From Hanamia caeni (lineage in GTDB: Bacteria > Bacteroidota > Bacteroidia > Chitinophagales > Chitinophagaceae), in the NCBI RefSeq assembly GCF_003721595.1, contig NZ_RJJR01000015.1, forward strand, positions 62,001-126,000: a DNA stretch of 64,000 nucleotides, read 5' to 3'. Position numbers and translations under genes: made by a program. Positions 34,267-41,863 of this stretch are shown here, piece after piece; position 1 is the stretch's first letter, and every line of letters starts with the position of its first letter. The notes beneath the pieces were generated by a model. That model saw only the letters and a program-made list of their open reading frames with translations, made no database searches and was not told the DNA's origin.

Positions 34267-35733
34267 ATGACATTATTAGCAATTAACTGGCCGGCTGTGG
34301 GTTTGCAAGCTGGCTATCTTATTTTCTCCCTTTCTATACTGGTAATCGTTCATGAATTTGGACATTTTATTACAGCCAAATGGTTTAAATGCCGCGTTGA
34401 AAAATTCTATTTATTTTTTGATCCGTGGTTTTCCATTTTCAAAAAAAAGATAGGAGCTACAGAATATGGCATAGGCTGGCTTCCTCTGGGCGGGTATGTA
34501 AAAATTTCGGGAATGGTGGATGAAAGTATGGATAAAGAACAAATGAAACAGCCGCCACAGCCGTGGGAATTCAGGAGCAAACCTGCCTGGCAGCGTTTGA
34601 TTATTCTTTTGGCAGGCGTTACCATGAATGTGTTGCTGGCTTTTTTTATTTATGCAATGATCCTTTTTACCTGGGGCGAAACTAAACTTCCGCTAAATAG
34701 TTTGCAAAACGGCATTGTGGTTTCAGACAGCCTTATGAGAAATATTGGCTTGCAGACAGGAGATAAAATTGAAAAAGTAAACGGTGAACCTGTTCAATAT
34801 TTTGATGATCTTCCGGGAAAAATTTTATTAGGAAAACAAATCACTTTAGAAAGAGACGGACAACAAAAAACCATTAACGTTCCTGTTAATCTGATTGAGC
34901 AATTGGTTGAGAGGAAAGGTAAGACCACATCCCTGGGAATAGAGCCGAGAATGCCAGTGATCATCGGCGGCTTTCCGGGAAGTGAAGACGCTGCCACAGG
35001 CGCATCAGGTAAAGCTGCTTATTCTACGATAAGGGATGCGAAGCTAGATGAAACCGGGAGTAAAATGCCCTCAAAAAATGGCAACCAGCAACGCCTGGAA
35101 GTGGGCGATAGAATCGTCGGCGTAGATTCTTCGGCTGTCAGCTATTTCGATCAGATGTCGCCCTTGCTTCAACAGAAAAAAGGCGACAGCGTTACTTTAA
35201 AAATCATTCGCAGCGGAGCACCGATCGATGTAAGGGTTTTTGTGGATACTGCCGGCACAATTGGGTTCTACAATATCAATTATGTGCAGGCTGACAGCCT
35301 GGGCATCTTAAAAATTGAAAATAAAAAGTATGGATTTCTTGCCTCCTTTCCTGCGGGTGTAAGGGAAACCGGCAAGCAATTGAATTTTTACATTCAGCAA
35401 ATTAAGTTGATTTTAAATCCTGAAACCGGTGCCTATAAAGGGTTAGGAGGCTTTAAAGCTATGGCTTCCATTTTCCCTGACACCGGTTGGAACTGGCAGG
35501 CCTTCTGGCGAATCACTGCCTTCTTTTCTATTATTCTCGCCTTCATGAATTTATTGCCCATACCGGCGCTGGATGGCGGCCATGTGGTGTTTACCATAGT
35601 TGAAATGATTACGGGAAGGAAGCCAAGCGATAAATTTTTGGAATATGCGCAGATAGCGGGGATGGTAATCTTGTTTGCTTTGCTTATTTATGCAAATGGC
35701 AATGATTGGTTTGGGTGGGGCAGAGGCCACTAA
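34267..35733 (+). CDS. rseP: RIP metalloprotease RseP (site-2 protease)
   Basis: 488 residues. Zinc motif HEFGH at 29-33 lies inside TM1. A second HxxxG-like stretch is absent, as usual. LLAGVTMNVLLAFFIYAMIL is the next membrane segment, two PDZ-like regions lie at about 150-230 and 255-345, and NLLPIPALDGGHVVF near 425 holds the third metal ligand Asp. It cleaves membrane proteins such as anti-sigma factors within the bilayer. dxr-rseP neighbours are common in bacteria. Full length and no defects. Confidence 0.96.
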   Translation: MTLLAINWPAVGLQAGYLIFSLSILVIVHEFGHFITAKWFKCRVEKFYLFFDPWFSIFKKKIGATEYGIGWLPLGGYVKISGMVDESMDKEQMKQPPQPWEFRSKPAWQRLIILLAGVTMNVLLAFFIYAMILFTWGETKLPLNSLQNGIVVSDSLMRNIGLQTGDKIEKVNGEPVQYFDDLPGKILLGKQITLERDGQQKTINVPVNLIEQLVERKGKTTSLGIEPRMPVIIGGFPGSEDAATGASGKAAYSTIRDAKLDETGSKMPSKNGNQQRLEVGDRIVGVDSSAVSYFDQMSPLLQQKKGDSVTLKIIRSGAPIDVRVFVDTAGTIGFYNINYVQADSLGILKIENKKYGFLASFPAGVRETGKQLNFYIQQIKLILNPETGAYKGLGGFKAMASIFPDTGWNWQAFWRITAFFSIILAFMNLLPIPALDGGHVVFTIVEMITGRKPSDKFLEYAQIAGMVILFALLIYANGNDWFGWGRGH

Positions 35734-35942
35734 GGTAATTGTGTTGCGTTTGTGATTGCTGGTTTTGCTTTGCAGTGAGGCAATAAATAATTTAAATTTT
35801 ATCTTGATTAGAAAGCAAGAAAAGTAGCATGGTATGGCCCGCAATTGACCACAAACAGTGAAACATTAAATAAGGTGATTTTTTATTTCAAAAATTTTGC
35901 TGAAGCGGGCTTCAATTTCAGCGTTGTAATACATTTAAAACT

Positions 35943-37076
35943 ATGTCTTATTACAAGCGGCCGGTTTACCAGAAAATACTAATCGTTTTTAGCTTCTGCA
36001 TCATCATTCCTTATTTGCTGGCGTGCCTCGTGCCTTTTGTTAATACCGCCGATAACTGGTTTGTTGCCTTACCGGGACTTATATTTCCAATCCTGTTTTT
36101 TGTTTTGCTTCTCTTGATTCTGATGTGGGCTGTCTTAAAATCCCGGATGGTTTGGATTTGCCTGATAACCCTTTTGCTTGGCATCCAGCAAATAACTGCA
36201 GTTTTCTCTTTTCATTTTCCTCAAAAATTTTTGTATCAAAAAAATCCCAATACTTTACGCGTGCTTCAATGGAATGTGATGGCATGGGACCAGGGAAATG
36301 AACAACAAAATATTGAGCAGGGCGGCCATGCCCTGCGCCCTTTGATGATGGAGGAAGTGAAAGATCAAAAAGCTGATGTGCTTTGTTTTGAGGAATTTTT
36401 TGAGTCAAAAGATTCTTCGGTTTTTGGTTCCAACATCGGCATGATTGAACAAATGGGATTTCCGTTTTATTATTTTCCCGATAGAAATGAAGACACAGGA
36501 GCGCCCTCCGGCCTGGCTATTTTTTCAAAATATCCAATCATTGACACGGCTGCTTTCAGCTTAAACCTGAACAGAAAAGGGGCACAATTAATTTATGTCG
36601 ATATTAAAGTGCAAGGAAAAACTTTCAGGGTTTTTACTATGCATTTGATACCGATACAATTTGCAAATTGGCAAAACCGGAGGGAAATGAACCAGGAAAT
36701 ATATGGCGAGGCGCGCAGCGGTAGCTACCAAAATATTTTAAAAAAGTTGATCCGAGGTTATGAAATCAGGTATTACCAATCTGATTTGGCTGGAAGAAAA
36801 ATTGGTGAAAGTCCATATCCTGCAATTGTTTGCGGCGATTTTAATGATGTTCCTAATTCAAGCACTTATTTTAATATTAAAGGAAATCTGCAGGATCCGT
36901 TTCTTAAAAAGGGAAGTGGGCGAGGGCGAACCACGCGCACATCATTTGGCCTTATATCACCCACATTGCGGATTGATTATATTTTGGCTTCGCGAAATTT
37001 CAAAGTGCAGCAATTTGAAATTCCGCATGTTCCCTATTCCGACCATTTTCCGGTGATAACTGATTTGCAATATTAG
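35943..37076 (+). CDS. endonuclease/exonuclease/phosphatase-family membrane protein, copy 1
   Basis: 377 residues. Three hydrophobic segments in the first 95 residues, then an EEP domain: TLRVLQWNVMAWD, DVLCFEEFFE with the metal-binding Glu, FSKYPIID, HLIPIQF, the catalytic CGDFNDVPNSSTYFNIKG, and IDYILASRNF followed by SDHFPVITDL. This is a DNase I-like metal-dependent phosphodiesterase fold placed at the membrane. Substrate is unknown. A close paralogue follows at 37190, so this is a tandem duplication. Confidence 0.88.
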   Translation: MSYYKRPVYQKILIVFSFCIIIPYLLACLVPFVNTADNWFVALPGLIFPILFFVLLLLILMWAVLKSRMVWICLITLLLGIQQITAVFSFHFPQKFLYQKNPNTLRVLQWNVMAWDQGNEQQNIEQGGHALRPLMMEEVKDQKADVLCFEEFFESKDSSVFGSNIGMIEQMGFPFYYFPDRNEDTGAPSGLAIFSKYPIIDTAAFSLNLNRKGAQLIYVDIKVQGKTFRVFTMHLIPIQFANWQNRREMNQEIYGEARSGSYQNILKKLIRGYEIRYYQSDLAGRKIGESPYPAIVCGDFNDVPNSSTYFNIKGNLQDPFLKKGSGRGRTTRTSFGLISPTLRIDYILASRNFKVQQFEIPHVPYSDHFPVITDLQY

Positions 37077-37189
37077 TTACAGACGATTATTACCGTTATA
37101 ATAATTCTAAAAATTCTTGTTTAATAATTTATTTTGTATTAGCTTCTTATCTTTCGTTTTTATCAGAAATATTTCGTGCAAAATTGGCT

Positions 37190-38308
37190 ATGAAAGATAA
37201 GGCCCGATCTCTATTTAAAGGTATTTTTCTGCTCATCAACTTTGGAATCATTTTTCTTTATCTTTTAGTTTGCCTTGTTCCCTATATTGATACAGGAAAA
37301 TATTGGTTTGCAGCTTTCCCAGGTTTGATATTTCCTCTTCTTTTTTTCGCGCTGCTGTGTTTTTTTATCGTATGGATCGTTTTAAAATCCCGGTGGGCGT
37401 GGCTTTCCTTAATTGTAATGCTGGTTGGGTATCAACAGGTAACCGCGGTTTTTTCATTCAGGACGCCAGGGAAATTTAGTTTAGAAAAAAATCCAAATAC
37501 ATTAAGAATTTTTCATTGGAATGTGGAGGGCTGGGATGATTATTTTGCAGACAGAAAGTATGACGATGAAGGATATAAGCCGCAGATGATGGACTTGATA
37601 AGCGAACAAAATGCCGATATCCTTTGCTTTGAAGAATATGCTGACAAAAAAAACCTGCACAATAAAACATCGGTAGCGTCCACTATTCAGCGAATGGGAT
37701 ATCCCTATTATTTTTTCGCAGAAACGGATTCAAACCACAGGTACAATTCTAAAGGCGTCGTTATTTTTTCAAAATATCCTGTAATTGATTCGGGCATGTT
37801 TCATTATGGAATGAATTCCAATGCAGAGCATTTAATTTATGTGGATATTAGAAAAGGTGAACAAATTTTTCGGGTGTTTACTACTCATTTGCAGTCTGTA
37901 AGGTTTGAACATTCAGATTACAGGAGCCTTACGCGCCTCAAGCATGCCAAAGATCCGGGGTTTCACGATTCACGAAATATCCTTTCAAAACTAAAATCAG
38001 GGTATAAATACAGATATGACCAGGCGCGGCTTGTAAGGGAGCAGATAGACGCCAGCCCTTACCCTGTCATCATCACAGGAGATTTCAATGATGTGCCTAA
38101 TTCTAATACTTATTTTACCATCAGGGGCGATTTAAAAGATACCTTCCTTGAAAAGGGCAGCTTTATCGGGCGCACTTTCAGGTACATTTCGCCTACGTTA
38201 AGAATTGATTATATCCTTGCTGATAAGAGATTCCAGGTAAGCCAATTCAGGGTAATTCATGTTCCCTATTCAGATCATTATCCTGTTGAAACTGATTTGA
38301 AATTCTAA
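37190..38308 (+). CDS. endonuclease/exonuclease/phosphatase-family membrane protein, copy 2
   Basis: 372 residues from ATG 37190 (an in-frame TTG lies 6 bases upstream). Same plan as copy 1: three N-terminal hydrophobic segments, then LRIFHWNVEGWDD, DILCFEEYAD, FSKYPVID, HLQSVRF, the catalytic TGDFNDVPNSNTYF, RIDYILADKRF and SDHYPVETDL. Identity to copy 1 is around half by eye, so the duplication is old. It ends 6 bp before the convergent hpf-like gene. Confidence 0.88.
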   Translation: MKDKARSLFKGIFLLINFGIIFLYLLVCLVPYIDTGKYWFAAFPGLIFPLLFFALLCFFIVWIVLKSRWAWLSLIVMLVGYQQVTAVFSFRTPGKFSLEKNPNTLRIFHWNVEGWDDYFADRKYDDEGYKPQMMDLISEQNADILCFEEYADKKNLHNKTSVASTIQRMGYPYYFFAETDSNHRYNSKGVVIFSKYPVIDSGMFHYGMNSNAEHLIYVDIRKGEQIFRVFTTHLQSVRFEHSDYRSLTRLKHAKDPGFHDSRNILSKLKSGYKYRYDQARLVREQIDASPYPVIITGDFNDVPNSNTYFTIRGDLKDTFLEKGSFIGRTFRYISPTLRIDYILADKRFQVSQFRVIHVPYSDHYPVETDLKF

Positions 38309-38314
38309 AAAAAA

Positions 38315-38602
38315 TTAAGCTTTTACTTTTTTTCTGTTTAATATTTTTTGAAGCACATCCACACAAGTATGAACTGCCTCCTCAAAGGTGGATGCATTTT
38401 TTGTAACGAAGTCGTCGTTGCCCGGAACAATCAACCTGATACCACAAACTTTATTTTCAACGCTATCATTGTTTAATGAAAGCGTAACATCTGCCCGTAT
38501 AATTTTTTCATCAAACTGGGATAGCTTACTTACTTTTTCATTTACAAAATCTTTTAATTCCTGTTTGGCAGTGAACTTTAAGGTTTGAAGATTGATTTGC
38601 AT
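38315..38602 (-). CDS. short HPF/RaiA ribosome-associated hibernation factor
   Basis: 95 residues, the length of short HPF/RaiA. The pattern fits: QINLQTLKFTAKQELKDFVN, then ADVTLSLNNDS, NKVCGIRLIVPG, and the helix TFEEAVHTCVDVLQKILNRK. It binds the 30S decoding region in stationary phase. No long-form tail. Convergent with copy 2 of the EEP gene. Confidence 0.88.
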   Translation of the reverse strand: MQINLQTLKFTAKQELKDFVNEKVSKLSQFDEKIIRADVTLSLNNDSVENKVCGIRLIVPGNDDFVTKNASTFEEAVHTCVDVLQKILNRKKVKA

Positions 38603-38737
38603 GTTTTTCTTTTTATGGTTCCAATAAAGATAAAAAACTATTCTTCATAAAAAATTTATAAGATCAGAATCAGCTATTCTTAAAGTTAAAATTTATGGAT
38701 AAAAATTTTTTCGGCAGTTGAAATGTTCTTCTTTTGG

Positions 38738-38745
38738 TAAATTTG
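38738..38745 (+). promoter_or_regulatory. -7 promoter box TAAATTTG before the MORN-protein gene
   Basis: TAAATTTG matches the Bacteroidota -7 consensus TAnnTTTG. GTTG at 38717-38720 is a weak -33 match 17 bp upstream. It lies after the first TTG-type codon of the frame at 38734, which supports ATG 38782 as the real start, with a 5' leader of about 30 bases. Confidence 0.5.
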
Positions 38746-38781
38746 AAGAGACATTTTATTGATATTAAAACAATCCTCCTC

Positions 38782-39438
38782 ATGAAAAGATTCGCTTTTC
38801 CCTTAATCTCATTTCTTCTTATTAGTTGCTTTGCTGATGCTCAGTATAAGAGTTATAAAATTTCCGTAAAAGGAGATACGATAAATGCTATTGATCACAA
38901 TGGCTTAAAGCAGGGCAAGTGGGTAATACACGTGGATCCATTACGTGGCGAGCCCGGTTATGAAGAAGAAGGCATTTTTGAAAACGACAAGCGTGAGGGC
39001 ACGTGGCGGAAATACACATTAGAAGGTGATTTTATCGCTTTTGAAAATTATAAGCATGGCGATAAGGATGGCAAATGGCAGTTTTTTACACGGTTTGGCG
39101 ATTTGCTAAGAGAAGAAAACTGGCGGGCCTATAATCCTGACCAGCCGTACGATACAATACCGGTTTATGGAACAGGCAACAATGAAATTATAAGCTATAA
39201 AGTAGTGAAAGCAGAACCCTACAGTGTAAAAGATGGCACCTGGAATTATTATGAAAACGGCAGGATAGTTAAAAGCGAAGAGTACGACAGAGGCCATTTG
39301 TTGCAGCCTGCCAAAACCGAACCTGTTGCCACTGAAGAACCAATGAAAAAAATTGTTCCAAAAGAAGTTCAGGAATATCGGGAGAAAAACAGCAAGAAAA
39401 AAACCATCAAAGTGATTGATGGAAGTACCAGCTATTAA
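38782..39438 (+). CDS. MORN-variant repeat protein, probable lipoprotein or exported
   Basis: 218 residues from ATG 38782. Residues 1-19 are a signal sequence; LISC gives a lipobox-like site and ADAQ a signal-peptidase-I-like site, so anchoring is open. The body has MORN-type units: GLKQGKWVIH, DKREGTWRKY, GDKDGKWQFF and KDGTWNYYENGRIVK. These repeats form a sheet that can bind lipids or proteins; YwqK-like antitoxin proteins share them. No toxin gene is next to it. The stop overlaps that of convergent holA. Confidence 0.75.
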   Translation: MKRFAFPLISFLLISCFADAQYKSYKISVKGDTINAIDHNGLKQGKWVIHVDPLRGEPGYEEEGIFENDKREGTWRKYTLEGDFIAFENYKHGDKDGKWQFFTRFGDLLREENWRAYNPDQPYDTIPVYGTGNNEIISYKVVKAEPYSVKDGTWNYYENGRIVKSEEYDRGHLLQPAKTEPVATEEPMKKIVPKEVQEYREKNSKKKTIKVIDGSTSY

Positions 39439-40451
39439 ATTTTTCTTGCTCTGAGGTTCATGATTTTATAAGATAATTCTTTTAAAAGCGCTCCTGTACT
39501 AATTCCTGAAGTGCCAATTCCAAGACTTTTCAAATTGGCATCGTGCAGCAATAAGATAACCTGTTCTATTTCCGCAAAAGAATAATTCTTCAAAGTGTGC
39601 ATTACATGCTCAGTCACCGAAGGGTTATAATTAAAAACCGGCTTTATGGCGCGTTCACTTTTATCCGACATTTGGTACACAGCAAGAATCCTGGAAAAAT
39701 GAGAATACAACGATGGCAATATTAATTGAATTGGAACTGCCTTTGGATTTGCATCAAAATATTGAATAATCCGGATTGCCTTCGGCTGATCTTTTTTGCT
39801 CAATGCATTTTGTAATTCAAAAATATTATACTCCTTACTGATGCCTATAAATTTTTCTATATCATCTTCTGTGATATTTTTAGAAGCTCCCAGGTTCAAT
39901 GAAAGCTTTTCAATTTCATTTACAATACGCGAAAGATCGTTCCCGATGTGATCCACCAATAAGGCCAGGGCTTTGGGTTTGATAGAAAAACCATTATCCT
40001 TCAGGTAGTCATTTATCCAGCCGGGTAATTGATTCTCATATAATTTCTTAGAGAGAAAAACTTCTCCCTTTTTTTTAATAAGCTTCGAAAATTTCTGTCT
40101 TCCATCAAGAGTTTTTCCTTTGTAAGAAACCACTAATATTGTGGAAGCCAAAGGATTTTCAACGTAGCCTTCGAGCTTTTCAACATCCCTCATCACCTGC
40201 GCTTCTTTAAGCAATACCACCTGCCGCTCAGCAAACATAGGATAGCGGCGGCATGCATTAATTACATCGGCCCAATTGGCATCCTTTCCATAAAAAATAG
40301 TTTGGTTAAACTCTGCTTCGTTTCCAGTCAGTATTTTTTTTTCTGCATATTCCATTACCTGGTCAATGAAATAATCTTCATCGCCTTCAAGCCAGTAAAC
40401 GGGTTTAAATTCATTATTTTTCCAGTTAGAAATGATAGAGGCAGCGGTCAT
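39435..40451 (-). CDS. holA: DNA polymerase III subunit delta
   Basis: 338 residues, family length. YWLEGDEDYFIDQVMEYAEK at the N-terminus, AERQVVLLKEAQ, NDLSRIVNEIEKLSLNLG and DDIEKFIGISKEYNIFELQN match the delta subunit's clamp-loader fold. It opens the beta clamp during loading. Its stop overlaps the MORN-protein stop, convergent. Confidence 0.93.
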   Translation of the reverse strand: MTAASIISNWKNNEFKPVYWLEGDEDYFIDQVMEYAEKKILTGNEAEFNQTIFYGKDANWADVINACRRYPMFAERQVVLLKEAQVMRDVEKLEGYVENPLASTILVVSYKGKTLDGRQKFSKLIKKKGEVFLSKKLYENQLPGWINDYLKDNGFSIKPKALALLVDHIGNDLSRIVNEIEKLSLNLGASKNITEDDIEKFIGISKEYNIFELQNALSKKDQPKAIRIIQYFDANPKAVPIQLILPSLYSHFSRILAVYQMSDKSERAIKPVFNYNPSVTEHVMHTLKNYSFAEIEQVILLLHDANLKSLGIGTSGISTGALLKELSYKIMNLRARKI

Positions 40452-40591
40452 GTTTCAAAGATAAAAATTTTCAGATTACATTAGGAAGAAAAGAAATAGC
40501 TTTGGCTTATCCTTCTGAGTGTCAATTTCATTTGGCATGATTTTGGAAAAATTAAACGTATTATAACTTTTAAAAATAAAAAACTTACATC

Positions 40592-41584
40592 ATGAGTTAC
40601 GAAAACTTCCCTGATTCTGAAAATCCCAGGGAACCAGAAGTAGTTAAAAAAAATAATAGTGGACGTAATGTTTTAACTGCCATACTGGTAATTGCCCTGC
40701 TTGCGACGTGGGGATATATCATTTTTGATAAAAATAAAACCCGCCAGGAAAAGCAAGATCTAACTACGCAGATTGTAAACAGTGACTCAGCTAAAAATGA
40801 GCTGCAACGCGAACTGGATGATGCTGCTTTGCGCCTTGATGCCCTTAAGACAAGCAACGTAAAAGCGGATAGTCTTTTGAAAACGAAAGATAAAGACATT
40901 GATGATTTAAGAAAAAGAGTACAAAGCATTATCAATGATAAGAATGCATCAAAAGCACAGCTTGCTGAAGCACAAAGGTTGATTGCCCAGTTAAAAGGAA
41001 ATATCGAAATGTACACTGCTCAAATCGACTCGCTGCAAAATGCAAATGCCCAGCTTACAGAAACAAACCGGGTAGTAACTCAGCAAAGAGATATTGTTCA
41101 GAAAAGCTACGACTCCGCCAATACAGTTATCCAACATAAAGATACATTGTTAGATATCGGGTCTACATTAGTGGCTTCTAATTTTTCAATTGAGGGGATA
41201 AAAGAAAAGAGCAGCGGCAAAGAAAAGGTTACCTCCACCGCAAAGCGTGTCGATAAATTAAGAATTTCATTTTTGCTCAACGCAAACAGGATTACTGCTT
41301 CAGGTCCAAAGGATATTTATGTATGTATTACTGCGCCTGATGGCAAACCGGTACAGGTAGATGCTTTGGGTTCAGGGGATTTTACAACGCGTGAAGGAGT
41401 TCAAAAACCATTCACCAAAAAAATACAGGTGAACTATGTGCAGGGACAAAAGCAGCCGGTAAAAGTGGAATGGTCACAAAACAGCCATTTTCAAACCGGT
41501 GATTACAAAATTTCCATTTATAATAATGGCTTTGAAATCGGGCAGGGAACAGTTAGCCTGAAAAAAGGCGGCTTGTTTTCATAA
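40592..41584 (+). CDS. membrane-anchored coiled-coil protein of unknown function
   Basis: 330 residues. A soluble 25-residue start, one membrane segment at about 27-45, a long coiled coil at about 55-190 (heptads with many Lys/Glu/Asp/Gln and Leu), then a C-terminal beta domain of about 110 residues (RISFLLNANRITASGPKDIY, VKVEWSQNSHFQTGDYKISI, EIGQGTVSLKKG). The last domain likely faces the periplasm. No recognised family. A strong terminator follows at once. Confidence 0.75.
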   Translation: MSYENFPDSENPREPEVVKKNNSGRNVLTAILVIALLATWGYIIFDKNKTRQEKQDLTTQIVNSDSAKNELQRELDDAALRLDALKTSNVKADSLLKTKDKDIDDLRKRVQSIINDKNASKAQLAEAQRLIAQLKGNIEMYTAQIDSLQNANAQLTETNRVVTQQRDIVQKSYDSANTVIQHKDTLLDIGSTLVASNFSIEGIKEKSSGKEKVTSTAKRVDKLRISFLLNANRITASGPKDIYVCITAPDGKPVQVDALGSGDFTTREGVQKPFTKKIQVNYVQGQKQPVKVEWSQNSHFQTGDYKISIYNNGFEIGQGTVSLKKGGLFS

Positions 41585-41602
41585 CTGAAGTAAAGATTTT
41601 GA

Positions 41603-41637
41603 AAAGAGGCTTTTCGGTTAATCCGAAAAGCCTCTTT
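41603..41637 (+). terminator. intrinsic terminator after the coiled-coil protein gene
   Basis: A 15-bp perfect stem (AAAGAGGCTTTTCGG with its complement, loop TTAAT) starts 19 bases after the stop. The stem ends with an A-run and U-run, so it can work in both directions. Confidence 0.9.
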
Positions 41638-41666
41638 GTATTTGTACGAAATAAAAAAAAGAATAT

Positions 41667-41745
41667 TTATTGCTTCACTATCAATTGTTTCGCATCCAAT
41701 GTAAATCCTTCGTGAGAAGCTCCCGGATATCTCACCAGTGACAGA
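41667..41745 (-). pseudogene. possible C-terminal gene fragment
   Basis: Between the two terminators a minus-strand frame reads SLVRYPGASHEGFTLDAKQL then IVKQ and a TAA stop, with no start codon. It looks like the end of a protein (perhaps an enzyme of the hydrolase type, from YPGASH), but it is too short to assign. Confidence 0.25.
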
Positions 41746-41807
41746 CATTATTAATAATCAAACCTTCCAGATTGAGAAATTGCAAATGTTATAAACATGT
41801 TTATTGA

Positions 41808-41842
41808 AAAGCGACCGGCAGTAAAAAACTGCCGGTCGCTTT
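41808..41842 (-). terminator. intrinsic terminator of the outer-membrane receptor gene
   Basis: A 15-bp perfect stem (AAAGCGACCGGCAGT and complement, loop AAAAA) lies 22 bases past the receptor's stop on the minus strand. The A/T-rich ends make it usable from both sides. Confidence 0.88.
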
Positions 41843-41863
41843 ATTATTTTAACGATACTTCTT

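Noticed and set aside
38734..38781. Upstream start for the MORN-type protein
   Set aside because: A -7 promoter box lies at 38738-38745, inside this stretch, and the signal peptide begins cleanly at ATG 38782.
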